This document shows positions 7,455-13,936 of a DNA stretch of 20,508 bases, piece by piece; position 1 is the first letter of the stretch, and each line of letters begins with the position of its first letter. Source of the stretch: a virus. Location: IMG/VR virus record IMGVR_UViG_3300007538_000246, positions 1-20,508 of that record; one strand, given 5' to 3'. Below the pieces are notes generated by a model. The model saw only the letters and a program-made list of their open reading frames with translations. It ran no database searches and had not been told where the DNA came from. Made by a program: the position numbers and the translations under genes.

Positions 7455-8135
7455 TTACGGGGCCACAGGGCCGACGATGTTGCTGAATGCAACGGTTGAT
7501 CCACGAGAGTTTGTTGCCGTCATACGGGCGCGCACATACTTGCCAGCCTGCCCGACAGCGAGAACGCGGGTTGCCCCTGTTGCGCCGCTGATATCCGCCC
7601 ACGTCGGGGCATTCGGATCTGAAAGCGTGCTTTCCTGCCACTGGGTGGCGTAGGTGATTGTCGCATCGCCCGCCCATGTGCCAGTCGTCCGCGTAAGCGT
7701 CTGGCCCACTGTGGTCGTGCCAGTAACGGCAGGCAGAACGGTGTTATACGGGGCCAGCGAGACGGTCAAAACGCCGCTGCTTTCAAAGTTGGCAGTAAAC
7801 GTCACGGTGTCTGCTTGCTCAGCGCCGAATGTCATGGCCGAGAGGAAGAAGTCGCCCGTGATGTTGGCGATCCCGTCCAGCAGGCAAGCCCCGCTGTCGA
7901 TCAGGAGATTGCCTGCCGCCATTGCTTGAGCAATCGTTGTGCTGCCTTTAAGCACGCCCTCAACATCGCCAGAGACGGAACGAACGCTCACGTCACCAAG
8001 CATGGTGCGCCATCCAGCGTCATCCTTGTCGGTGATATCAACAGGCTCTGCATTGATAGCAAGATTGTCCACGCGAGCACCAACGATGGCCACGCTGTCT
8101 CTGCTGATCCGCATTTTTCGGCCAGAAATAGCCAT
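7455..8135 (-). CDS. Major tail tube protein with C-terminal Ig-like domain
   Basis: A 226-residue protein. Residues 1-~128 are the tail-tube domain, closely matching the next gene. From about residue 133 a bacterial Ig-like domain follows: 'TTTVGQTLTRTTGTWAGDAT', 'QWQES', 'WADISGATGATRVL' and 'YVRARMTATNSRGSTVAFS', the familiar pattern of surface Ig repeats. In lambda gpV and SPP1 gp17.1* similar C-terminal domains decorate the tail outside and are thought to touch the cell surface. A promoter-like sequence lies in the 38-base upstream gap. The ribosome-binding sequence is AAGGGTG. The fold is confident; which of the two paralogues builds most of the tube is unknown. Confidence 0.9.
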   Translation of the reverse strand: MAISGRKMRISRDSVAIVGARVDNLAINAEPVDITDKDDAGWRTMLGDVSVRSVSGDVEGVLKGSTTIAQAMAAGNLLIDSGACLLDGIANITGDFFLSAMTFGAEQADTVTFTANFESSGVLTVSLAPYNTVLPAVTGTTTVGQTLTRTTGTWAGDATITYATQWQESTLSDPNAPTWADISGATGATRVLAVGQAGKYVRARMTATNSRGSTVAFSNIVGPVAP

Positions 8136-8159
8136 GTTTTAACACCCTTCGTTTGCCAA

Positions 8160-8188
8160 GTTATACCACGAGGGCTATGCCAAGTAAA
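8160..8188 (-). promoter_or_regulatory. Candidate promoter for the tail-tube genes
   Basis: On the minus strand TTTACT (8188-8183, 4/6 match to TTGACA) is followed after 17 bases by TATAAC (8165-8160, 5/6 match to TATAAT). The -10 ends 24 bases before the tail-tube ATG. An 8-base direct repeat ACTTGGCA (plus-strand TGCCAAGT at 8154-8161 and 8178-8185) brackets the -10. The stop codon of the upstream gene lies in the spacer. High demand for tube protein makes an extra promoter reasonable. Confidence 0.4.
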
Positions 8189-8603
8189 CAACACGGAAAA
8201 GCATGATGGCCTGCCGCGTCTTGCCGTCAGGATCATCGGTCAGCGTCAGGCTTTCAAACTCTGTCGTGATGTGATCGACGCCCGTGATGGTCATTGGCTG
8301 CCTGTGCATCCGAGAATAAACTGCATCAGCGATGCCCTTGATCTGCAAGTCCGACGATGCCCGCGACCAGATGCTGACCTGCACTACGACCTCGCCGCCA
8401 GTGTCGTCTTTGGTATCATACGGGCCGAAAGTATCATTGCCGATGGTGATGTAGGGGAATTGCGCAGGAGCGCCGCTGTCCGTCGCCTGAGGCACGTCTG
8501 TGAATATTGCTGAAACGCTATACGCAGCAGAGAGAAGCCCCGTCACGGACACGTCGTTGAGACGGGCGTAAATACCAGATTGCAATGCAGCCGCTTTGAT
8601 CAT
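8175..8603 (-). CDS. Tail terminator / tail completion protein (DUF3168-like)
   Basis: A 142-residue protein with the pattern of the DUF3168 (gp17/gpU-like) family: N-terminal helix 'KAAALQSGIYARLN', 'FPYITIGNDTFGPYDTKDDT', 'VQVSIWSRASSDLQIKGIAD', 'VYSRMH' and a final strand 'QAIMLFRVVYLA'. Proteins of this family cap the tail tube and join it to the head. Gene order supports this: it lies after the gp10-like gene and before the tail-tube gene. The start overlaps the upstream stop as ATGA (8600-8603). Confidence 0.9.
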   Translation of the reverse strand: MIKAAALQSGIYARLNDVSVTGLLSAAYSVSAIFTDVPQATDSGAPAQFPYITIGNDTFGPYDTKDDTGGEVVVQVSIWSRASSDLQIKGIADAVYSRMHRQPMTITGVDHITTEFESLTLTDDPDGKTRQAIMLFRVVYLA

Positions 8604-9037
8604 CTTGTCAGCCTCGCCAGTGCGGTTTCCATGCGCTTCCGATATTTAGGACGCGCATCCTCAACAGCCGGAACCCATGCAGGACGCGGCTTGATCTCCT
8701 GCGTTCCAAACTCCAGCCATTCGCCATACTTCACGTCGTTGGAAACCTCCGCAGACATCTTGCCAGTCATCTTGTAAACCGTGGCGCTGGCCAGCCTGCC
8801 CGTATCAGTGGCTGGGGCTTCCCCCGGTGCTGATGCCTGATGCGTGCGGGTCGGATTTGTCTTTTCATATACGATGCCAGTCTTGGGGCCGCGCTGATAC
8901 CGCTTTACGATGTCGCCCCGAACCTCAATAGCCGTGGCTTGGACAACTTGCGCAGCCGCCCGCTCACCCTCTTTGCCCAGCTTCTTGAGCGCCTTGATCA
9001 AATCGTCTGCGCCGTCAATCTCAACCGCCCGTGCCAT
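8600..9037 (-). CDS. HK97 gp10-like head-tail connection protein
   Basis: A 145-residue protein of the HK97 gp10 family. It starts with 'VEIDGADDLIKALKKLGKEG', then has a helix 'AAAQVVQATAIEVRGDIVKR', a Pro/Ala-rich middle with 'HQASAPGEAPATDTGRLASA' (a strong family mark), 'YGEWLEFGTQEIKPRPAWVP', and a basic C-terminal helix. The family is involved in joining or completing the tail at the head interface. It overlaps its neighbours at both ends (TGATG at 9035-9039 and ATGA at 8600-8603). Confident by motif and position. Confidence 0.93.
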   Translation of the reverse strand: MARAVEIDGADDLIKALKKLGKEGERAAAQVVQATAIEVRGDIVKRYQRGPKTGIVYEKTNPTRTHQASAPGEAPATDTGRLASATVYKMTGKMSAEVSNDVKYGEWLEFGTQEIKPRPAWVPAVEDARPKYRKRMETALARLTR

Positions 9038-9381
9038 CAGGTCGCCACCCCGCCCGACAGATCAATCTCCAGCCACTTATCGGCAAACTCCATGTTGTTA
9101 ATTGCCGTGATGTTGTAGGCCTTGCCCCGAATAACAATTCGGTCTGCCTCGGTGATGCTGGCATTGTATCGTGTCGTGATACGCAGCGAAGGTCTGGCCT
9201 CTATCCGATCACTAGCAAATACCTCACGCCCGGTCACGGATTTGACCATTGCCCGCGTTGGTGCGCCTGACAATGCTGCCCACGTTTCGGTCCAGCCGCC
9301 CGCGCCATCGGTCGTGCGGGTCAGCCGCTGCACTGCAATCGCTGTCTGCAACATCCCTGCCGTCATATCGCAGCACTTCAT
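9037..9381 (-). CDS. Phage head closure / head-tail joining protein
   Basis: A 114-residue protein of the SPP1 gp16 / HK97 gp9-like head-tail joining family. It contains 'TAGMLQTAIAVQRLTRTTDG', 'GGWTETWAAL' and later 'DRIVIRGKAYNITAINNMEF', which is the usual pattern of a small beta barrel with a terminal 'WLEIDLSGG' strand. The family closes the portal exit after packaging. I keep the start at 9381 because the ATG forms an ATGA overlap with the upstream stop; a start five codons later ('MTAGML') would also give a normal protein. Confidence 0.88.
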   Translation of the reverse strand: MKCCDMTAGMLQTAIAVQRLTRTTDGAGGWTETWAALSGAPTRAMVKSVTGREVFASDRIEARPSLRITTRYNASITEADRIVIRGKAYNITAINNMEFADKWLEIDLSGGVAT

Positions 9382-10142
9382 GGCAACACCTCGATTGCAT
9401 CGAAACCGATTGAAACATCAGTTGTGGAAGATCCGGTCTTCGCCAGAAAGCCAACATCGCTCAACGCATCAATCCTGATCGGCGGATCAAAGGTAAACTG
9501 TTGTGCGCCGGAAAATTCTGGCAACTCCCACAGCAAAGTCATCGGGCTATAGGGCGCGGAGGTTTGCAGAATATTGGGTCGCTTGAACATCACGATGTTG
9601 GCTTTGTTTGACGCAAACGACTGCACCCTGATGTTTTGAATATAGAAGGCGCGATGCCGAGGGACAGAATAAGCAGCGATTTCACTCTCTCCGCGCGGAA
9701 TATCTGTGTCTTGAATGGTCGCCCAGAGATTGCCAGCCGTATCTTCAATGTTGATCGTGCCGACATGAGACAGCGCCGCCTGCGTGGCATAGGTGCCAGA
9801 AGTCTCCACCATAGCATCAGTCAGCCGCAGAAATAGCGTTTGGGATGTAGCCGATGCAGACGCCCCCGCAGTGACAATGACTTCAGTGACAAAATCACCA
9901 TTAGCATCAAGCCCTGTCAGGCGAATAGAGCGCGCTCCAGCGCCATTGGCAGTATCAGCGGCATTGCCCCCGGCCCGAATCCGCAAGGCCACTACAGCGC
10001 CAGCCTGAGGCGTCCTGTAAACCCCTGAACGGGCAATTGGCACAAATGTCCCGCCAACAGCAGTATTTCGGCCAAACTGGCGAATGGCCCGGCATCCAGA
10101 TGCAAGCCCGCGCGCAACATCAAGGCCGGATGGATATGTCAT
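9378..10142 (-). CDS. Beta-rich virion-type protein of unknown role between connector genes
   Basis: A 254-residue protein, starting 'MTYPSGLDVARGLASG'. I chose 10142 because it makes an ATGA overlap with the upstream stop; a longer reading would add 24 residues overlapping the previous gene. The sequence is beta-rich and Gly/Ala/Thr-rich: 'RSIRLTGLDANGDFVTEVIV', 'INIEDTAGNLWATIQDTDIP', 'HRAFYIQNIRVQSFASNKAN' and 'FDPPIRIDALSDVGF'. Similar 'GLD.NG....E' sheets occur in virion structural proteins of other phages, from memory. It lies between the gp6-like adaptor and head-closure genes, where most siphophages have nothing or a small protein. A head fibre or decoration protein is a reasonable guess but unproven. 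Confidence 0.8.
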   Translation of the reverse strand: MTYPSGLDVARGLASGCRAIRQFGRNTAVGGTFVPIARSGVYRTPQAGAVVALRIRAGGNAADTANGAGARSIRLTGLDANGDFVTEVIVTAGASASATSQTLFLRLTDAMVETSGTYATQAALSHVGTINIEDTAGNLWATIQDTDIPRGESEIAAYSVPRHRAFYIQNIRVQSFASNKANIVMFKRPNILQTSAPYSPMTLLWELPEFSGAQQFTFDPPIRIDALSDVGFLAKTGSSTTDVSIGFDAIEVLP

Positions 10143-10813
10143 ATGCGAGCCGTCCGATAACGATTGATCACAGATGCTGCACCGCTCATTGCCATTGCCT
10201 CGACTGGATCGCACCCATCGCCGCGATGGCTGTAGAAATATGCAGCAAGACTGCGAACTGCCCGCTTCAGCGGTGCCGGAACATCAACAGCAAGCGCGCC
10301 ATATCCTGCATAATAGTCAATCTGGATCGCGTTTGTAGGCCGCAATGCGATAGGCCATGTCGCCCCGCTCTGGAGCGCAAGCCTGCCGGGCTGCTGATTG
10401 GTATCCACGTCAAAGGTATTGCCGACATTGACCACAGCGGATGTGCTGTCCTCGTCAAAAACGGTTACGCTGTCGATTTCAATCAATGGATAACGCGGCA
10501 AGTGAAGATCCGCAGGAGCGCCGTAAAGCATGTTGATATGCCCATCCCGAACCCCGTCCCACCATTCCTGACGCGCACCGGGCCACTGATCGATAGTCAG
10601 CCGCCATTTCTGCCTGATCAGCGACAGCCCGGATGCCTGTTCAATCTCGGCACGCGCCTCGGTGATCAGCGCAGTCAGATAGGTGTCTTCGCTCGTGTCA
10701 TCAATCCGCAGATGCGCTTTCAATTCTGCAAGCGTTACAGGCTCAATAGATGGCTCATCGATGATGACAGAGCCTTCATATTGATACAGATGGACAGCTG
10801 GACGCAGGCTCAT
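10139..10813 (-). CDS. gp6-like head-tail connector (adaptor) protein
   Basis: A 224-residue protein of the phage gp6-like connector family. The N-terminus 'IEPVTLAELKAHLRIDDTSE' followed by 'TYLTALITEARAEIEQASG' is the family's hallmark helix pair. A middle beta region ('LHLPRYPLIEIDSV') and a C-terminal helix 'PAPLKRAVRSLAAYFYSHRG' follow. The protein forms the ring that binds under the portal at the head-tail joint. It overlaps the preceding and following genes by ATGA. Confident. Confidence 0.93.
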   Translation of the reverse strand: MSLRPAVHLYQYEGSVIIDEPSIEPVTLAELKAHLRIDDTSEDTYLTALITEARAEIEQASGLSLIRQKWRLTIDQWPGARQEWWDGVRDGHINMLYGAPADLHLPRYPLIEIDSVTVFDEDSTSAVVNVGNTFDVDTNQQPGRLALQSGATWPIALRPTNAIQIDYYAGYGALAVDVPAPLKRAVRSLAAYFYSHRGDGCDPVEAMAMSGAASVINRYRTARI

Positions 10814-11019
10814 TTCTTGGCCCTCCGGCGCTTTGTCTCAGGGACAGCTTCAACCTTTGTCTCTTCGCGCGGGTCAAACATCCGTTGTGCTGCGTGATCG
10901 GAAAGCGCCCATTCAGCCACTTTGCCAGTCACTATCTCTCCGAAAGAAAATATCTGCACCATCGCACCATCAGGCGCGCAGCGGTATCCGTCTTTTTTGG
11001 TGATTTTTGCTTGGGTCAT
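10810..11019 (-). CDS. Small protein of unknown function between capsid and connector genes
   Basis: A 69-residue protein, hydrophilic, starting 'MTQAKITKKDGYRCAPDG', with 'FSFGEIVTGKVAEWALSDHA' in the middle and a basic tail 'PETKRRRAKK'. No domain is recognised. Two consecutive ATGs occur at 11022 and 11019; GGAGG lies only 2 bases before the first but 5 bases before the second, so I use 11019. Its stop overlaps the connector start (ATGA). Small proteins in this slot of HK97-like phages are often of unknown function. Confidence 0.75.
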   Translation of the reverse strand: MTQAKITKKDGYRCAPDGAMVQIFSFGEIVTGKVAEWALSDHAAQRMFDPREETKVEAVPETKRRRAKK

Positions 11020-11024
11020 CATTC

Positions 11025-11029
11025 CCTCC
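11025..11029 (-). promoter_or_regulatory. Ribosome binding site deciding the start at 11019
   Basis: GGAGG on the minus strand, 5 bases before the ATG at 11019 and 2 bases before an adjacent ATG at 11022. The spacing favours the second ATG. Confidence 0.6.
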
Positions 11030-11042
11030 TGCTCTCAGTGAT

Positions 11043-11064
11043 GGGGCCAGCCGAAGCCAGCCCC
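11043..11064 (-). other. RNA hairpin with UUCG tetraloop in a 56-base intergenic gap
   Basis: On the minus strand GGGGCTGGC, TTCG, GCTGGCCCC form a 9-bp stem closed by a C(UUCG)G tetraloop. Two inner pairs are G-U wobbles in minus-strand RNA but would be mismatches on the plus strand, so the structure belongs to the minus transcript. No T-run follows, so it is not a classic terminator. It could stabilise or delimit the mRNA of the preceding gene; that is inference. Confidence 0.6.
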
Positions 11065-11075
11065 ACTGACAAAGA

Positions 11076-11369
11076 TCAGGTCTGAGGCGCAATGTGCAGA
11101 TGGCTTTGCACAACGACATCTGCCGCACCCGCCTGAAGATAGCGAAGTGTGCCAGTATATCCGACAACAAAAGCGCCGTTGTCTTCGCGCACCGTGGAAA
11201 GCGTGCCAGCAGCAGGAGCGGCAAAGCCGGATGCTGCCGAATCAGACACCAACACACGGGCAGTCGGATCGGTAAGGCCAACAACGATAACGCTGTCCGA
11301 ACCCTGAAGGTCGATGCTGTCGCCATTGTCGCCAACAGACACCTTTACGTTTGAAGCAAGATCACGCAT
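11076..11369 (-). CDS. Small beta-rich protein after the capsid gene, possible head decoration
   Basis: A 97-residue protein following the major capsid gene, a usual place for decoration proteins. It is beta-rich with many Val/Ser/Asp/Ala residues: 'SNVKVSVGDNGDSIDLQG', 'SVIVVGLTDPTARVLVSD', 'APAAGTLSTVREDNGAFVVG', 'ADVVVQSHLHIAPQT'. No family is recognised with confidence. A GGGAG ribosome-binding sequence lies 8 bases before the ATG, and a weak terminator-like hairpin lies upstream, between it and the capsid gene. A decoration role is inferred from position and composition only. Confidence 0.72.
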   Translation of the reverse strand: MRDLASNVKVSVGDNGDSIDLQGSDSVIVVGLTDPTARVLVSDSAASGFAAPAAGTLSTVREDNGAFVVGYTGTLRYLQAGAADVVVQSHLHIAPQT

Positions 11370-11396
11370 CGGTTTTCTCCCTTAAATGCGTTGAGG

Positions 11397-11418
11397 AAAA
11401 GCAGGGCCAGAATGGCCC
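11397..11418 (-). terminator. Possible weak intrinsic terminator/attenuator after the capsid gene
   Basis: In the 59-base gap, the minus strand forms GGGCCA, TTC, TGGCCC (a 6-bp stem with a 3-base loop) followed by TGC and four Ts. The T-run is short and displaced by three bases, so termination would be partial at most, which would let the abundant capsid mRNA exceed downstream expression. Confidence 0.4.
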
Positions 11419-11428
11419 CGCCCGATGA

Positions 11429-12730
11429 TTAGGATGCCGAGAACTCGATCAGCTTGATCGCTTCGAAGTTCACAACGTCGCCGCCCACACGCTTGGTGGT
11501 GTAGAACTCAACATACGGCTTTGCCGAATACGGATCGCGCAGCGTGCGGATGCCCACACGGTCAACGATCTGATAGGCAGAGCGCATGTCGCCAACGGCG
11601 ATGGACAGCGAACCCGTTGCCGGATCAGGCATGTCCTCAAACGCAGCTACAGGGTAGCCCAGCAGCGTTGCAGGCTGACCAGCCGCAATGCCCGGCGACC
11701 ACAGATAGGCACCATCGCTGTCTTTCAGCTTACGGGCCAGCTTCGTCGTGGCGCGGTTCATGAACCACGTCGCGTTTGCACGATACTGCGCCTTCAGGCC
11801 ATACAGAGCGTCGATCAGAGCATCGCCACCGCTGGGGGCAGAAGCGAATGCGCCGTTTGCCCCAGTGTTGATGCGCTCAATCGTGCCCGGCAGGGTGGTG
11901 CCGTCAGCATAGGACAGGAAGCCACGCGGCTTGTTGACGCCATTGCCTGCAACGAATGCAGCGGCCTCATCACGCGCGAACTTCTCTGCCACTTTCTGCG
12001 CCAGCCACGTTTCCAGATTGATCTCGGCGTCGTCGAGGATCTTCTGGGTGGCTTTCGGCTTGGCATACAGTTCGTGGACGGGAATGCGCCACTTGCCAAG
12101 CTGCGGGGTGCCAGTTTCCGAGCGCGCGTCAGTTTCGCCAACCCAACCCGAAGATGCTTCTTCAAGGTCAAACAGGCCTTCCAGCGCGTCGGTGCTGATG
12201 ACTTGGATGGACGCATAGGCGCGCATCGGGGAAGTCTCAAACACTTTGGTGACGATCTGGCCCGACATGTCCGGGTGAACGACATAGCCGCCATCGGGAT
12301 CGTTGCCGACCGACAGTGCTTTCTTTTCGTCAGCGCCGATGATCTCGTCACCCTTGCGCAGGAACGAATTGAATGCCGACTTGTAGCCGTCCAGATCAGA
12401 TGCGCCGAACTGCTCAACACGGGTGCCGCGCGAGCGTGCTACCATGTTTGCCCAGTGCATCGCCTTGGCGTCGAGGTTGATCTCGTTGCCGTTCTCATCG
12501 GTCACAGTGCGGTTCTGGCGCTTGATCGACAGCTCGAACTGGTCGAGGCGTGACTGCTTGGCGTCCATTTCCTTTTCGATCTTGGCGATCTTTTCGTCCA
12601 GCAGCGGGTCTGCCGCGCCTTTCGATTCGATCTCCTTGATGCGCTGATCGTTGGCTTCTTTGAAAGCCTCAAAACCGCGCTTCACGCCGTCAACGGCCTC
12701 GGCCAGTTGTTTTGCGTCAAAGTCACTCAT
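11429..12730 (-). CDS. Major capsid protein, HK97-type with N-terminal scaffold domain
   Basis: A 433-residue protein. Residues 1-~75 form a charged coiled-coil scaffold ('delta') domain, with 'LDEKIAKIEKEMDAKQSRLD' in its heptad region. The mature capsid follows: 'KKALSVGNDPDGGYVVHPD' at about 136-154 is the family signature, then the E-loop region and 'SMRLYR'-like spine equivalents, 'TWFMNRATTKLARKLKDSDG' at about 320, and 'VAAFEDMPDPATGSLSIAVG' towards the end. The scaffold domain is normally removed by the prohead protease encoded just upstream, with an ATGA overlap at 12727-12730. No covalent cross-link lysine can be judged here. Confident. Confidence 0.96.
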   Translation of the reverse strand: MSDFDAKQLAEAVDGVKRGFEAFKEANDQRIKEIESKGAADPLLDEKIAKIEKEMDAKQSRLDQFELSIKRQNRTVTDENGNEINLDAKAMHWANMVARSRGTRVEQFGASDLDGYKSAFNSFLRKGDEIIGADEKKALSVGNDPDGGYVVHPDMSGQIVTKVFETSPMRAYASIQVISTDALEGLFDLEEASSGWVGETDARSETGTPQLGKWRIPVHELYAKPKATQKILDDAEINLETWLAQKVAEKFARDEAAAFVAGNGVNKPRGFLSYADGTTLPGTIERINTGANGAFASAPSGGDALIDALYGLKAQYRANATWFMNRATTKLARKLKDSDGAYLWSPGIAAGQPATLLGYPVAAFEDMPDPATGSLSIAVGDMRSAYQIVDRVGIRTLRDPYSAKPYVEFYTTKRVGGDVVNFEAIKLIEFSAS

Positions 12731-13833
12731 TGGAAAATCTCCTTCAGCTGAGTGAGTTGCAGATGAAGGGCTTTTAAGCCCTCGCTATCAACCTGCTCGG
12801 CTACATCGTCCCGATGAGCGGCAAGGCCGTTGAAGCCGTCAGCCGCAATGGCCTTGGCTTCGCTCTGAGTGAAGCCCACGTCCCGTAAGGCTTTCTCAAA
12901 TTCTCGAATTGTCGTGATAGATTTGACAGCCGTTATCTTGGCGTCAGGCAGCATCGGGAATGTCACGAGCGATACCTCGAACAGATCCACCTCCATCAAC
13001 TTGCGGATGCGCCCTGCGCCCTCTGGCACGGCTTCAATGGTGCGGTATCCAATCGACATGCTGTCAATCGCGCCTGCGCGCATCAGGGCCATAGCTTCGG
13101 CTCCCTTCTGCACGTCCTTCAGGATGCGCCCCTTGACGTAAAGGCCGCGCTCATCCTCACGGATTTCATCCCATACACCGATGGGCTGTGCCATGTCGTG
13201 CTGCCAGAGCATCTTGACCTTGCGGCCCGATCCGATGGACTTGGCAAACGCGCCGCGCTCTACAACATCCATTCCCTGATCAACGATGCCGAAGACAGAG
13301 GCATAGCCCTCGAAAACGCCATCCTGATCCGGCTCTTTCTTGATCTCGAAACCGACTGCCTTGTGTTCGACTTGGCTCATGTGCTTTGCATCCTCTTGCC
13401 TGCCGATGCGCTCGGCCCACGTCCTGCCCGGATCACCGCCCCAAAGATCCCACGCGATGCGCCATGCAGTAGGCCCACCATCAGGTTCTTTGTCGTTGTA
13501 ATGATCAGAGCGGTTTGTGCCGTGACGGGCGAAGAAAGACCGCATCCGCGCCACGGTTTCGTCAGATAGGTTTGCCCGGTTGGCAATGTCACGCGCCCGC
13601 GCAACGCCCACCTCAGTGCCGCCACGCCCGTATTCCTTGCGCCATTCCAAAGCCCGCGCGGCAACCTTGGCCATCTCGTCAGTCGGCTTGTAGCCCTCGG
13701 CCTTCTCGCCCCAGAGCGAGTTACAGACTGCGAAACGCTGATCAGCATCGGGAAAATCCGCAACTGCCTCTGCATCGCTCATGCAGCGGTCAAGGAACTC
13801 ATCGCGGGTCTCGTCTGCGCTTGGTGTCGGCAT
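12727..13833 (-). CDS. Prohead protease, HK97-type, with additional N-terminal domain
   Basis: A 368-residue protein. The HK97-type protease begins near residue 155 ('EHKAVGFEIKKE'), with catalytic-type His in 'LWQHD' (about H212) and Ser in 'DSMSIGY' (about S260), followed by 'EVDLFEVSLVTFPMLPDA'. Residues ~1-146 form a separate domain: 'RDEFLDRCMSDAEAVADFPD', 'VCNSLW', then 'ALEWRKEYGRGGTEVGVARA' and 'GPTAWRIAWDLWGGDPGRTW', a module I know from several phage head-maturation proteins. An internal ATG at 13380 with AGAGGA upstream could also make a protease-only form. I use ATG 13833; a TTG at 13905 would run into the terminator and is unlikely. It cleaves the capsid scaffold domain. Confidence 0.93.
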   Translation of the reverse strand: MPTPSADETRDEFLDRCMSDAEAVADFPDADQRFAVCNSLWGEKAEGYKPTDEMAKVAARALEWRKEYGRGGTEVGVARARDIANRANLSDETVARMRSFFARHGTNRSDHYNDKEPDGGPTAWRIAWDLWGGDPGRTWAERIGRQEDAKHMSQVEHKAVGFEIKKEPDQDGVFEGYASVFGIVDQGMDVVERGAFAKSIGSGRKVKMLWQHDMAQPIGVWDEIREDERGLYVKGRILKDVQKGAEAMALMRAGAIDSMSIGYRTIEAVPEGAGRIRKLMEVDLFEVSLVTFPMLPDAKITAVKSITTIREFEKALRDVGFTQSEAKAIAADGFNGLAAHRDDVAEQVDSEGLKALHLQLTQLKEIFQ

Positions 13834-13842
13834 GTTGCCTCT

Positions 13843-13878
13843 GCAAATTTGCAAACAGATATAGCACGGTTTGCAAAC
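13843..13878 (-). promoter_or_regulatory. Candidate promoter/operator before the protease gene (paired TTTGCAAAC)
   Basis: Two TTTGCAAAC copies (plus-strand 13848-13856 and 13870-13878) lie 22 bp apart, the second inside the palindrome GTTTGCAAAC and the first inside the 12-bp palindrome TGCAAATTTGCA (13843-13854). Between them the minus strand has GTGCTATATCT, an extended -10-like element also found before the portal gene. The -10 lies 24 bases upstream of the protease ATG. The -35 (TTGTGG) is weak, so a bound activator or repressor is possible. Sites of the form TTTGCAAA are known targets of short-chain acyl-CoA regulators (PrpR/PccR type), though the spacing differs. Confidence 0.5.
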
Positions 13879-13903
13879 TGCCACAACAAGGCGCATGAGC
13901 AAC

Positions 13904-13928
13904 AAAAAAACCGCCCCCGAAGGAGCGG
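13904..13928 (-). terminator. Intrinsic terminator after the HNH gene
   Basis: On the minus strand CCGCTCC, TTCG, GGGGCGG make a 7-bp stem (one G-U pair) with a UUCG tetraloop, followed at once by seven Ts. It begins 8 bases after the HNH stop codon. This is a textbook rho-independent terminator, lying inside the head gene cluster. Confidence 0.9.
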
Positions 13929-13936
13929 ATTAAGGA

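Noticed and set aside
10037-10897. Open frame of 286 codons on the plus strand, and many similar plus-strand frames (for example 3745-4347)
   Set aside because: They lie opposite well-supported minus-strand genes, contain Arg/Cys/His-rich antisense-like composition, and match no family pattern. The long open length is a by-product of codon bias on the other strand.
13377-13775. 132-codon minus-strand frame inside the protease gene
   Set aside because: Arg/Ser/Thr-rich out-of-frame reading of the protease N-terminal domain, with no domain pattern.
13834-13905. Longer N-terminus for the protease from TTG 13905
   Set aside because: It would begin inside the terminator's T-run and encode Cys-rich sequence across the operator region; ATG 13833 fits the known domain start.
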